Part shown: positions 41,166 through 50,232 of the stretch, one piece after another
How positions within the stretch are numbered: the stretch's first letter is position 1
Layout of the letters: each line of letters starts with the position of its first letter
Program-made: the position numbers and the translations under genes
Notes under the pieces: generated by a model
Databases searched by the model: none
Seen by the model: the letters and a program-made list of their open reading frames with translations, nothing else
What the model was told of the DNA's origin: nothing
Origin: Bacteroidota bacterium
GTDB taxonomy: Bacteria > Bacteroidota > Bacteroidia > 2-12-FULL-35-15
DNA length: 53,951 bases
Direction: 5' to 3'
NCBI GenBank assembly: GCA_023251805.1
Contig: JAHEYB010000020.1
Location: forward strand, 1 to 53,951

Positions 41166-42455
41166 ATGATAAAAAAAATAAAAAATAAAGAAGCGAAAAT
41201 TGCTGTTATCGGATTGGGATATGTCGGGTTACCAATTGCTTTAGCCTTTGCTAAAAAAGTTAAAGTGGTAGGGTTCGATATTAATGAAGAGCGTGTAAAG
41301 ATGATGCAAAACAACATCGACCCTTCACAAGAATTAACTTCAAAAGATTTTGAAGGTTGTGATATTGAATTTACTGCTTCTATAGAAGTATTAAAATCTG
41401 CAAATTTTTTCATTGTTGCTGTTCCCACTCCTATTGACGAACATAATCTTCCTGACCTAAAACCATTATTAGGCGCTTCCCGTTCAGTAGGAAAAGCTTT
41501 AAAAAAAGGAGATTACGTTGTTTACGAATCTACTGTTTATCCAGGCTGTACAGAGGAAGATTGTATTCCAGTTTTAGAATCAGTGTCGGGATTAAAATTT
41601 AAATCTGATTTTAAAGTGGGATACTCTCCTGAAAGAATCAACCCCGGTGATAAAGAGCATACCATCACTAAAATATTAAAAGTTGTTTCGGGTTGTGATG
41701 ATGAATCATTGGAAGTAATTGCTGAAACGTATAAAATAATTGTAGAGCCGGGTGTTCACAAAGCATCTTCCATCAAAGTTGCAGAAGCTGCTAAAATTAT
41801 AGAAAATACTCAACGCGATGTAAACATTGCTTTGATGAACGAACTTTCAATCATTTTTAGCCGCATCGGAATTAATACCTATGATGTTTTGGAAGCTGCC
41901 GGAACAAAATGGAATTTTTTAAAATTTTCACCCGGCTTAGTTGGCGGACATTGCATCGGTGTTGACCCCTACTACCTCACTTACAAAGCCGAAGAATTAG
42001 GTTACCATGCTAGAGTGATAAATTCTGGACGTTACGTTAACGACTCCATGGGCTTTTATGTAGCTAAACAAACTGTTAAGAAAATTATTGCTTCAAAAAA
42101 GAATTTGACCGAATCCCGTGTTCTTGTGATGGGCGCAACATTTAAAGAAAATGTAAGTGATGTTCGAAATTCAAAAGTATCGGACGTCATTAAAGAATTC
42201 AAATCGTTTGGCGTACACGTAGATGTAGTTGACCCTTGTGCCGACTCATCAGAGCTAAAACATGAATATGGATTTGAACTCGTAAATTCAATTGGCAAAG
42301 GATACGATGCAGTTGTTGTAGCTGTTAACCATAAAGAATACCTCAATTTGGATGAAGCCTATTACAAATCCATTCTTTCGGAAGGTGGAATTTTAGTGGA
42401 CGTAAAAGGTATTTTAAAAGGAAAAATTAAAAATTTAACTTATTGGAGCCTATAA
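41166..42455 (+). CDS. wbpA: UDP-N-acetylglucosamine 6-dehydrogenase, WbpA/TviB-like
   Basis: 429 residues. IAVIGLGYVGLPIALAFA, FIVAVPTPIDEHNLPDLKPL, YESTVYPGCTEEDC, GYSPERINPGDKEH, KIIENTQRDVNIALMNEL, and GLVGGHCIGVDPYYLTYKAEELGY. The shared PSLVGGHCI-type site and CTEED mark the UDP-HexNAc branch rather than Ugd. It makes UDP-GlcNAcA, the first step of the WbpA-B-E-D route to UDP-GlcNAc(3NAc)A. Confidence 0.93.
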   Translation: MIKKIKNKEAKIAVIGLGYVGLPIALAFAKKVKVVGFDINEERVKMMQNNIDPSQELTSKDFEGCDIEFTASIEVLKSANFFIVAVPTPIDEHNLPDLKPLLGASRSVGKALKKGDYVVYESTVYPGCTEEDCIPVLESVSGLKFKSDFKVGYSPERINPGDKEHTITKILKVVSGCDDESLEVIAETYKIIVEPGVHKASSIKVAEAAKIIENTQRDVNIALMNELSIIFSRIGINTYDVLEAAGTKWNFLKFSPGLVGGHCIGVDPYYLTYKAEELGYHARVINSGRYVNDSMGFYVAKQTVKKIIASKKNLTESRVLVMGATFKENVSDVRNSKVSDVIKEFKSFGVHVDVVDPCADSSELKHEYGFELVNSIGKGYDAVVVAVNHKEYLNLDEAYYKSILSEGGILVDVKGILKGKIKNLTYWSL

Positions 42456-42496
42456 ATAAGTCAAAAGCATAAAAGTCAAAAATCAAAAGTAGTTTA

Positions 42497-42898
42497 ATGA
42501 GAAAATTAGGTTTATCAACAATCATTTGTCTTCTGTTTTTTTCTTTCAAAGGAAGTCCGGGCAAAAAAATAATTGGTCACTGGACCTCAAAAATTGATTT
42601 GTACGACTTAAAAGTGAACGATACGTTAAATTTTACTAAAATAAAATATACCGACAGACTATATCAGTGGGGAGGAGCGTTAGCAGGAATAAACTTATCT
42701 ACCGACAATAATTTTGAAGAATACAATAATGTTTTGTGTAGTTCAGAAACAAGTCCTGTAAGATACACAGATGAAAAGTGGACACTGAATCAAAATACTA
42801 TTTCAATTAACAGCTCTGAAAGAGAAATGGATTGGAAAATAGTTGAAGTAAATTCTAAAACACTGAAAGTTGTTGTTTTAAAAATAAACACAAAATGA
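42497..42898 (+). CDS. Secreted hypothetical protein
   Basis: 133 residues. The signal peptide is MRKLGLSTIICLLFFSFKGS. The mature part starts KKIIGHWTSKIDLYDL and has alternating strands (NFTKIKYTDRLYQWGG, KWTLNQNTISINSS, MDWKIVEVNSKTLKVVVL). The IIGHW opening and strand pattern recall small lipocalin-like Bacteroidota proteins; no named family is recognised. It overlaps rmlB by 4 bases. Confidence 0.7.
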   Translation: MRKLGLSTIICLLFFSFKGSPGKKIIGHWTSKIDLYDLKVNDTLNFTKIKYTDRLYQWGGALAGINLSTDNNFEEYNNVLCSSETSPVRYTDEKWTLNQNTISINSSEREMDWKIVEVNSKTLKVVVLKINTK

Positions 42899-43968
42899 AA
42901 AAAATATTAATTACGGGTGGTGCCGGATTTATTGGCTCGCACGTTGTTCGTTTGTTTGTTACTAAGTACCCTAATTACCAAATAATAAATTTGGATAAGC
43001 TAACCTATGCTGGAAATCTGAATAATTTAAAAGACATTGAAAAAAAATCCAATTATACTTTTGTAAAAGGGGATATTACCGATGCCGGATTTATAAATGA
43101 ACTTTTCAATCTTCATACTTTTGATGGCGTTGTTCATTTAGCTGCAGAAAGTCATGTAGACAGAAGTATTTCAAACCCATTGGAGTTTGTAATGACAAAT
43201 GTAATTGGAACAGTCAATTTATTAAATGCGGCTAAAACCTCATGGTTAACTCCCTCCCCCTTGGGGAGGGCTGGGGAGGGGGCCCATCGTTTTTATCATG
43301 TTTCTACAGATGAAGTTTATGGAACACTGGGCGAAACAGGAATGTTTACCGAAACTACCGCCTATGACCCACACAGCCCGTATTCAGCGTCAAAAGCCAG
43401 CTCCGACCACTTTGTAAGAGCGTATCATGACACTTACGGCTTAAATGCTGTTATTTCAAATTGTTCAAACAATTATGGAAGTCATCATTTTCCTGAAAAA
43501 TTAATCCCACTTTCCATTCACAATATAAAAAACAACAAAGCCATTCCTATCTATGGAAAAGGAGAAAATGTACGTGATTGGCTTTGGGTAGAAGACCACG
43601 CAAGAGCCATTGACACAATATATCATCAAGCAAAAACGGGAACAACCTATAATATTGGTGGACACAATGAATGGACAAATATTGATTTGATTCAGGTATT
43701 GTGTAAAATAATGGACAAAAAGTTGAATCGTGAAGAAGGAGAATCAGCTAAACTTATCACATTTGTAAAAGACAGAGCTGGACATGATTTGCGCTATGCT
43801 ATTGATTCCTCAAAGCTTCAAAAAGAATTGGGATGGGTTCCATCTTTGCAATTTGAAGAAGGACTGGAAAAAACCGTGGATTGGTATTTAGAAAATGAAG
43901 AGTGGCTGAATAATGTTACTTCGGGTGATTATCTAAAATATTACGAGCAACAATACACAAAACGATAG
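42895..43968 (+). CDS. rmlB: dTDP-glucose 4,6-dehydratase with in-frame palindrome insertion
   Basis: 357 residues. ITGGAGFIGSHVVRLF, YAGNLNNL, VHLAAESHVDRSI, T138-D139-E140 in HVSTDEVYG, Tyr163 and Lys167 in SPYSASKASSDHFVRAY, and NCSNNYGSHHFPEKLIPL. It makes dTDP-4-keto-6-deoxyglucose. Residues about 119-130 (TPSPLGRAGEGA) are encoded by a G/C-rich palindromic element at 43250-43283, in a loop before the catalytic strand where length varies in the family. No rmlA/C/D is seen in the window. Confidence 0.95.
   Translation: MKKILITGGAGFIGSHVVRLFVTKYPNYQIINLDKLTYAGNLNNLKDIEKKSNYTFVKGDITDAGFINELFNLHTFDGVVHLAAESHVDRSISNPLEFVMTNVIGTVNLLNAAKTSWLTPSPLGRAGEGAHRFYHVSTDEVYGTLGETGMFTETTAYDPHSPYSASKASSDHFVRAYHDTYGLNAVISNCSNNYGSHHFPEKLIPLSIHNIKNNKAIPIYGKGENVRDWLWVEDHARAIDTIYHQAKTGTTYNIGGHNEWTNIDLIQVLCKIMDKKLNREEGESAKLITFVKDRAGHDLRYAIDSSKLQKELGWVPSLQFEEGLEKTVDWYLENEEWLNNVTSGDYLKYYEQQYTKR
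43250..43283. repeat. Palindromic element inside rmlB
   Basis: CTCCCTCCCCC-TTGGGGAGGG followed by CTGGGGAGGGGG: a very G/C-rich, self-complementary stretch in an AT-rich gene, read in frame as TPSPLGRAGEGA. It resembles the SPLE/APFSKGE-coding palindromes elsewhere in the window. Confidence 0.88.
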
Positions 43969-44017
43969 AAAATATTTTTGTTTTCTTTTGAATTTTGACT
44001 TTTAACTTTTGAATTAA

Positions 44018-45001
44018 ATGTACTCTACTCCATTTCACACTATCGATTTATCTACCAAGACTTTTTTAGTTACTGGCGGTGGGGGATTTGTGGGCTCAAA
44101 CATAGTAGAATACCTTTTAAAATACAACGCTAAAAAAGTTGTTGTATTAGATAATCTTGCTACTGGCTTTGAAGACAACATAAAGAACTACCTATCACTC
44201 TCAAATTTTCAATTTATTAATGGTGATATCTGCAACATAGATGATTGTCACAAAGCATGTATTGAAATAGACTACATTTTTCATGAGGCAGCACTGGGCT
44301 CCGTTCCACGTTCCATAAAAAATCCTATTGCCACTCACAATGTGAATGCTACTGGGTTTATCAATATGCTTATTGCAGCTCGCGATGCAAAAATAAAACG
44401 TGTGGTTTTTGCAAGTTCTTCTTCTGTTTATGGCGATAGCAAAATATTGCCAAAAGTGGAAAACATTATTGGGAAGCAATTGTCTCCTTACGCTGTTTCA
44501 AAAATTACGAATGAATTGTATGGAGAAATTTTTTCTAAAACTTATAATATGGAAATTATCGGCCTCCGTTACTTTAATATTTTCGGACCACGACAAAATC
44601 CAAAAGGGGAATATGCTGCTGCTATTCCGCTTTTTATTAATGCATTGTTGAATAACATTTCACCTACAATTAACGGTGATGGAGAGCAAACACGTGATTT
44701 TACTTTTGTTGAAAATGCTGTGCAAGCTAATATAAAGGCCATGTTTGAACAAAATGTAAAAACAGATGGAACAATTTTTAACATAGCAGTTGGCGAGCGT
44801 GTATCTTTAAATAAATTAATAGGTATTTTAAAAAAATTAATAGGCACAACTGTCCAACCAGTTTATAAAACAGATAGGCCGGGAGACGTTCGCGATTCAT
44901 TGGCTGATATCTCAAAAGCACAAAATGCCCTGAACTATATCCCTAATGTCAAAATTGAAGAAGGATTAAAACATACATTGGCCTGGTTTAAATCAAAATA
45001 A
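44018..45001 (+). CDS. NAD-dependent epimerase, UDP-GlcNAc 4-epimerase (WbpP) type
   Basis: 327 residues. FLVTGGGGFVGSNIVEYLL, NLATGFEDNI, FHEAALGSVPRSI, FASSSSVYGD, catalytic Tyr and Lys in LSPYAVSKITNELY, RYFNIFGPRQNPKGEYAAAIPLF, and GDGEQTRDFTFVENAV. The AALGSVPRS motif marks the WbpP/Gne group that interconverts UDP-GlcNAc and UDP-GalNAc (or their uronic acids). With the wbp genes it may supply UDP-GalNAc-type sugars. Confidence 0.88.
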   Translation: MYSTPFHTIDLSTKTFLVTGGGGFVGSNIVEYLLKYNAKKVVVLDNLATGFEDNIKNYLSLSNFQFINGDICNIDDCHKACIEIDYIFHEAALGSVPRSIKNPIATHNVNATGFINMLIAARDAKIKRVVFASSSSVYGDSKILPKVENIIGKQLSPYAVSKITNELYGEIFSKTYNMEIIGLRYFNIFGPRQNPKGEYAAAIPLFINALLNNISPTINGDGEQTRDFTFVENAVQANIKAMFEQNVKTDGTIFNIAVGERVSLNKLIGILKKLIGTTVQPVYKTDRPGDVRDSLADISKAQNALNYIPNVKIEEGLKHTLAWFKSK

Positions 45002-45011
45002 ACATTCACAA

Positions 45012-45761
45012 TTGGGATTATTCGACATATTTAGCAAAAAAAAGAAACGATTATCTAATCCGGTAGACTTATCTATATTGGGTTCTGATATGCATTCCCA
45101 TTTTATACCGGGTATTGACGATGGCGCTCAAACTATGGAGGATAGTGTACAAATGATAGGCGAAATGCAAAATTTCGGTTATAAAAAAGTAATCACTACA
45201 CCGCACACCATGAGTGATTATTATAGAAATAGCTCCGAAACAATATTATTAGGCAAAGAAAATGTTAAACTTGCCTTGAAAGAAGTAGATATTTCGATTC
45301 AACTCGAAGCAGCTTCAGAATATTATTTAGATTTTGACTTTGAAAGAAAATTAAAAGAAGAAAAACTACTGACTTTTGGAGATAATTATTTGCTTTTTGA
45401 AATCTCCTACATGAACCCGCCCGACAATTTATTTCATGTGATATTTGAAATGCAATTGCAAGGCTATAAGCCTGTACTAGCACACCCCGAAAGGTATAAT
45501 TTCTGGCACAAAGAGTTTGATAAATATGAAGCCTTTGTGGATAAGGGAATTTTATTGCAAATGAATATCAATTCGTTAACAGGGTATTATTCTATTTCTA
45601 CAAAAAGAATTGCAGAGCAAATGATTGATAAAAAAATGATTTCTTTTTTAGGAACCGATTGTCATCACATAGGTCATATTAATTTGTTAAAACAAGTTGT
45701 GTTTGAACCTTATTTAGAAAAAGTAATTAATACAAATACGTTGCTCAATAAAAATTTGTAA
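45012..45761 (+). CDS. CpsB/CapC-type tyrosine-protein phosphatase (PHP domain)
   Basis: 249 residues; the start is TTG (45012), as no ATG fits and GLFDIFSKKKK is the usual N-terminus. PHP metal ligands: SDMHSHFIPGIDDGAQTMEDS, VITTPHTMSDYY, LEAASEYYLD, PVLAHPERY, and LGTDCHHIG. Such Mn-dependent phosphatases act on the Wzc-type tyrosine kinase that controls polysaccharide export. No Wzc gene is in the window. It lies 10 bases after the epimerase. Confidence 0.9.
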   Translation: MGLFDIFSKKKKRLSNPVDLSILGSDMHSHFIPGIDDGAQTMEDSVQMIGEMQNFGYKKVITTPHTMSDYYRNSSETILLGKENVKLALKEVDISIQLEAASEYYLDFDFERKLKEEKLLTFGDNYLLFEISYMNPPDNLFHVIFEMQLQGYKPVLAHPERYNFWHKEFDKYEAFVDKGILLQMNINSLTGYYSISTKRIAEQMIDKKMISFLGTDCHHIGHINLLKQVVFEPYLEKVINTNTLLNKNL

Positions 45762-45765
45762 GGAT

Positions 45766-46584
45766 ATGAGAAAAATATTTTATCTATTTATACTACTTTC
45801 TTTCTTTTATGCTTGTTCTTCTGACCCTAAAAAAGTGGAAGTGGAAACTATTATACCAAAAACAGAAGAACTCGTAGCATCTATAAATTATGATGTTATT
45901 GGAAAGCTTCCTCATGATATAACCGCTTATACGGAAGGGTTATTTTTTTACAATAATCAAATATATGAAGGCACTGGTGCTCCAGAAAATTTGCCTCAAA
46001 TAAAAACTATTGTTGGAATTTTAGATACTACAAAGGGAAAAGTTGATGCAAAAATTGATTTAGGCAGAACTTATTTTGGGGAAGGTGTTGTTATTTTAAA
46101 TAATAAACTTTATCAGCTTACCTATAAAAATCAGATAGGTTTTATTTATGATGCAAAAACGTATAAACAAATTGGACAATTTAGTTACAAAAATAAAGAA
46201 GGCTGGGGTCTAACAACTGACGGAACTTCTTTAATAATGAGTGATGGAACAAATATCTTGACTTACATCGATCCACTTACTTTAAAACCAACAAAAACAA
46301 TAAACGTTACCAATGCTGGGTATGCTGAGGACTACATCAATGAATTAGAATTTATTGATGGCTATATTTATGCAAACATTTGGACCAAAAACTATGTTAT
46401 TAAAATTGATTTAAATACTGGCAAAGTGGTTGGAACAATGGATTTTTCGATGCTAACGGATGAAGCACATACTAAAAATCCTGAATCAGATGTACTAAAC
46501 GGCATTGCTTATGATGTAGCCACAAAAAGAATGTTTATTACCGGGAAAATGTTTCCGGAAGTATATGTATTGAAATTGAAATAA
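45766..46584 (+). CDS. Glutaminyl-peptide cyclotransferase, lipoprotein
   Basis: 272 residues. Lipoprotein signal with lipobox SFFYAC followed by SSDPKK, so probably lipidated at the envelope. Five-bladed propeller of the plant/bacterial QC family: LPHDITAYTEGLFF, YEGTGAPENLPQ, FGEGVVILNNKLYQLTYK, KEGWGLTTDG, ELEFIDGYIYANIW, and LNGIAYDVATKRMFITGK. It converts N-terminal Gln to pyroglutamate. The convergent regulator gene ends 1 base away. Confidence 0.93.
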   Translation: MRKIFYLFILLSFFYACSSDPKKVEVETIIPKTEELVASINYDVIGKLPHDITAYTEGLFFYNNQIYEGTGAPENLPQIKTIVGILDTTKGKVDAKIDLGRTYFGEGVVILNNKLYQLTYKNQIGFIYDAKTYKQIGQFSYKNKEGWGLTTDGTSLIMSDGTNILTYIDPLTLKPTKTINVTNAGYAEDYINELEFIDGYIYANIWTKNYVIKIDLNTGKVVGTMDFSMLTDEAHTKNPESDVLNGIAYDVATKRMFITGKMFPEVYVLKLK

Positions 46585-46585
46585 A

Positions 46586-47752
46586 TTATCCTTTTAATGG
46601 TCGAGCATACGCAATCACATCTTTATCTGTAATTGTTTTATCGCACAATATTATCAAGCGTTCCACAACGTTTCGGAATTCACGAATATTTCCTGTCCAG
46701 TTAATCTTTTGCAACTCTTTTATTGCGTCTTTTGAAAAACTCTTATTTGGCATTCCATGGTCTTCACAAATCATTTTTAAAAAATGTTCAGCCAATAAAG
46801 GGATATCTTCTTTTCTTTCATTTAATGATGGAACATGAATTAAAATAACGCTCAAACGGTGATATAAATCTTCCCGAAAATTACCGGCAGCTATTTCTTT
46901 TTGCAAATCCTTATTAGTAGCCGCAATCACACGCACATTTACTTTTATTTCTTTTTCTCCTCCTACCCTAGTGATTTTATTTTCCTGTAAAGCACGTAAT
47001 ACTTTTGCTTGTGCAGAAAGGCTCATATCACCAATCTCATCCATAAACAGGGTGCCACCTTCTGCTTGTTCAAATTTCCCTTTACGTTGGTTAATTGCTG
47101 ATGTAAAAGCACCTTTTTCGTGACCAAACAATTCACTTTCTATTAATTCACTTGGAATAGCGGCACAGTTTACTTCGATTAAAGGTGCAGCTGCCCTGTT
47201 GCTTTTCTCGTGTAACCAACGTGCTACCAATTCTTTTCCACTGCCGTTTCCACCTGTTACCAACACCCGAGCATCTGTTGGTGCCACCCGTTCTATCATT
47301 TCTTGAATCTGAGCAATAGCTTTTGATTCACCCACCATATCAAACGTTTTACTTACTTTTTTCTTCAACACTTTCGTTTCTGTAACCAAAGTCGATTTAT
47401 CCATTGCGTTACGAATCGTAACCAACAAGCGATTTAAGTCCAGGGGCTTTGCAATAAAATCAAATGCTCCCTTTTTTACTGCTTCAACTGCCGTTTCAAT
47501 ATTACCATGACCAGATATCATCACAATAGGTGTATCCGAAGACAATTGCATGATTTTATCAAGCGCCTCTATTCCATCCATCTTTGGCATTTTAATATCA
47601 CACAACACAATGTCGTATTTCTCTTTCTGAATCATAGCAACACCTTCCACTCCATCAGAAGCTTCGTCTACTTGATATTTTTCATACTCCAAAATTTCAC
47701 GCAAGGTTTTTCTGATACTTTTTTCGTCATCAATGATTAATATTTTTGCCAT
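46586..47752 (-). CDS. NtrC-like response regulator with AAA+ domain but no HTH
   Basis: 388 residues. REC with phospho-Asp52 in IVLCDIKMPKMDG and Lys in DFIAKPLDL; AAA+ domain about 140-375 with Walker A GGNGSGKE (usual GESGTGKE), the sigma-54 contact loop GAFTSA (usual GAFTGA), Walker B GGTLFMDEIGDM, and LYHRLSVILIHVPSL. It ends at DKDVIAYARPLKG, where Fis-type HTH domains normally follow. With one base to the next gene's end, an HTH cannot have been lost by a nearby frameshift. Such HTH-less forms are, as far as I know, common in Bacteroidota. Confidence 0.93.
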   Translation of the reverse strand: MAKILIIDDEKSIRKTLREILEYEKYQVDEASDGVEGVAMIQKEKYDIVLCDIKMPKMDGIEALDKIMQLSSDTPIVMISGHGNIETAVEAVKKGAFDFIAKPLDLNRLLVTIRNAMDKSTLVTETKVLKKKVSKTFDMVGESKAIAQIQEMIERVAPTDARVLVTGGNGSGKELVARWLHEKSNRAAAPLIEVNCAAIPSELIESELFGHEKGAFTSAINQRKGKFEQAEGGTLFMDEIGDMSLSAQAKVLRALQENKITRVGGEKEIKVNVRVIAATNKDLQKEIAAGNFREDLYHRLSVILIHVPSLNERKEDIPLLAEHFLKMICEDHGMPNKSFSKDAIKELQKINWTGNIREFRNVVERLIILCDKTITDKDVIAYARPLKG

Positions 47753-47850
47753 CTGTAAATAAAATTATGAATTATAAATGTTAAATTATAAATGAAATAT
47801 AGTGAAAATAAAATTGTGAATTCAAGTGTAAATCATTCATAATTTATAAC

Positions 47851-47864
47851 CTGCCTACCGGCAG
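47851..47864. repeat. Short palindrome of dispersed-repeat type
   Basis: CTGCC-TACC-GGCAG between the NtrC-like and Ppx genes, in an AT-rich spacer with repeated ATTTATAA words. No gene is seen in 47753-47877. Confidence 0.6.
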
Positions 47865-47877
47865 ACAAGTCTATCAT

Positions 47878-48810
47878 TTATAATCTCCCTTGTAACGCTT
47901 CGTAAAGCACACCTTCTTTTAATGAATAGGTGGATAAGCGCATTTTTTCTATTTCGAAAGCACGTATCACAAAATTAACAATGATGCAAGATACTACTAT
48001 CATATCTACTCGCATAGCAACCAAACCTTTCATATGTAAACGTTGAGCGTTCGTTGACTTTAATATTTCCTCATAAATACCAACACAATCTTCCAAATTA
48101 AAAGTAAACTCCGTTTTGTCATCTAAAATATCAGGAGTATAAAAGCGGTGTGCGACCATTTCGGCTAAGGAATCAAAAGAGCCTGAAGAACCAATTAACT
48201 CAAAAATAGGGTACTTTTTTACTGCTTCAAAAAGTGGTTCCAACTCTTCGTTTAAATAACTTACAAAAACACCAATTTCCTTATCAGTAATCGGATCGGA
48301 TGGAGGAAACATTTCCAACAAGCGTGCTGCACCTAACAAAAAACTTTGCTTCCAAAATAGCTGATTTTTGTTTCCAATAATAAACTCAGTGCTTCCTCCA
48401 CCAATATCAATAATTAATGAAGCTTTGTCCGACATTTGAACCGCTGAGCGCACACCTAAATAAATTAATTCGGCTTCTCTATCTCCTGAAATAACCTGAA
48501 TGTTTATTCCTGTTTTGTTTTTTATACGATTCACAAAATCATCCCCATTGGAAGCACCTCTAATTGCAGAAGTAGCAAATGCATAAATTTTATCTGCTTG
48601 ATATTTTTGAGTACTGGAATAATGTGTATTAAAAGCCTCCAGTCCACGCTGAAAAGGAGCATCCGCAATAAAACCTTTGTTTATTCCACCCTCAGCCAAC
48701 TTCACAGAAATTTTAGTTTGAAAAACAGTAGAATATGTTTTATCGGGATGAACTTCTACAATAAGTAGGTTAAAGGTATTTGTTCCTAAATCAATAACTG
48801 CAATCTTCAT
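47878..48810 (-). CDS. Ppx/GppA family phosphatase (exopolyphosphatase)
   Basis: 310 residues from ATG 48810, which begins MKIAVIDLGTNTFNLLIVEV. Actin-like ATPase fold: phosphate loop DLGTNTFNLL, AEGGINKGFIAD, FATSAIRGASNG, VISGDREAELIYLGVRSA, and LIIDIGGGSTEFIIG, with the end LRLSTYSLKEGVL. It hydrolyses polyphosphate and/or pppGpp. Cytoplasmic. Downstream of the ABC transporter genes by about 58 bases. Confidence 0.93.
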   Translation of the reverse strand: MKIAVIDLGTNTFNLLIVEVHPDKTYSTVFQTKISVKLAEGGINKGFIADAPFQRGLEAFNTHYSSTQKYQADKIYAFATSAIRGASNGDDFVNRIKNKTGINIQVISGDREAELIYLGVRSAVQMSDKASLIIDIGGGSTEFIIGNKNQLFWKQSFLLGAARLLEMFPPSDPITDKEIGVFVSYLNEELEPLFEAVKKYPIFELIGSSGSFDSLAEMVAHRFYTPDILDDKTEFTFNLEDCVGIYEEILKSTNAQRLHMKGLVAMRVDMIVVSCIIVNFVIRAFEIEKMRLSTYSLKEGVLYEALQGRL

Positions 48811-48868
48811 AAACCATAGCATTTAAAGCTACAAGGTATGAAAATTACGGAACTCAAAAAAGTGTTTT

Positions 48869-50209
48869 TTAGCCCCTGTAAAACAGCCATTTACCTAGCT
48901 CTTTCCAGCTCACTTTTTTGCCATACATCAAAATTCCGGTTCGGTAAATTTTACCTGCAAGCCAGGTTGTTAAGAAGAAGCCCAATACTAGGAACAGCAT
49001 CGACAATCCTATTTGCCAATTAGGAACATCAAAAGGCATACGCACCATCATTACAATTGGAGAAGTAAGTGGTATCATCGAAAACCAAACAGCTAAAGAG
49101 CCATTTGGGTCTTGCATCACCACTTGAGCAATGGCGATTGAAAAAATAAGGGGAATGGTAATGGGCAACATAAACTGATTGGTATCTGCATCGGAGTCAA
49201 CAGCTGCGCCCACAGCCGCAAACAAAGCACTATACATTAAATAACCTACTAAAAAATAAAAAATAAAACACAAAACTATTTTACTTACATCTAAGGATTT
49301 TAAATCATTCAAGAACTGAACAGCTTCACTTGGCTGCTCAATTTTGCCCATTTTATCAAAATCCAAATTTTCACCAATTTTAATGACCTCTTCTTTCGCT
49401 TGTATTTGCTTCATCTCAACATCCTTCAAAAATGTAGCTGCTACAAAACTGTATAAAGTTGTCGACAAAATAACCCAAAGCAAAAACTGTGTTAATCCTA
49501 CCAAAGCAACACCCACAATTTTACCCATCATCAATTGAAATGGTTTTACAGAAGACAAGATGACTTCGACAATACGACTTGTTTTTTCCTCCATCACACC
49601 TCTCATCACCTGCACTCCATACATAAATATGAAAAAATAAATCATTATCGCAGAAACAAAACCAATTGCCATATACAAATCTGTATTGGTATTTTTCTTT
49701 TTTCCTGATTCATCCACTTGAGTAGTAAGCATACTGAAAGTAGACTTATCCTTTGCGTCTTTAATCAGATTAAGATTTACATTGTTTTTTGCCAACATTA
49801 CTTCGTACAACATCTTACTAATGCTGTATTGGATATGCTGCTGAGCCGAATTGCTCAATTGCTTTTTATAATATAAGTTTATTCCTTTTTGCCCACCATT
49901 CAAAACATTTTTAGGAATCCATAAAATTGCATCGTAATCGGTATCAAAAAAACCATCGTATGCTTTTTGAAAAGTAGTGGGCGGATAATCAAAATGTACA
50001 ATATCTTTTTCAGGAATTAAATCGGTAAACAAATAGCTTTCATCAATTACTTCTACCTTTTGCTTTTCTGTTTTTTGCATCGACAACCATATAGGCACCA
50101 CCATTATACCTACCATTAAAATAGGACCTAGTATGGTCATCAGAATAAAAGATTTTTTCTTTACTCTCGAAAGGTACTCGCGCTTTATGATTAGAAGTAT
50201 CTTATTCAT
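48869..50209 (-). CDS. ABC-2 type permease, NatB-like
   Basis: 446 residues. N-terminal helix about 20-42 after a basic start (LIIKREYLSRVKKKS), a large extracytoplasmic domain (about 43-185), then five or six helices (YMAIGFVSAIMIYFFIFMYG, GVMEEKTSRIVEVILSSVKPFQLMMGKI, VGYLMYSALFAAVGAAVDSDADTNQFMLP). The EEKTSRIVEVILSSV motif is that of the NatB/YhaP sodium-efflux permease group. It partners the ATPase at 50320. Confidence 0.92.
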   Translation of the reverse strand: MNKILLIIKREYLSRVKKKSFILMTILGPILMVGIMVVPIWLSMQKTEKQKVEVIDESYLFTDLIPEKDIVHFDYPPTTFQKAYDGFFDTDYDAILWIPKNVLNGGQKGINLYYKKQLSNSAQQHIQYSISKMLYEVMLAKNNVNLNLIKDAKDKSTFSMLTTQVDESGKKKNTNTDLYMAIGFVSAIMIYFFIFMYGVQVMRGVMEEKTSRIVEVILSSVKPFQLMMGKIVGVALVGLTQFLLWVILSTTLYSFVAATFLKDVEMKQIQAKEEVIKIGENLDFDKMGKIEQPSEAVQFLNDLKSLDVSKIVLCFIFYFLVGYLMYSALFAAVGAAVDSDADTNQFMLPITIPLIFSIAIAQVVMQDPNGSLAVWFSMIPLTSPIVMMVRMPFDVPNWQIGLSMLFLVLGFFLTTWLAGKIYRTGILMYGKKVSWKELGKWLFYRG

Positions 50210-50232
50210 TGCATGGATATCGAATTATTACG

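Noticed and set aside
46570-46600. Frameshift removing an HTH domain from the NtrC-like regulator
   Set aside because: The convergent glutaminyl cyclase gene ends one base away and is intact, so there is no room for a lost C-terminal domain.
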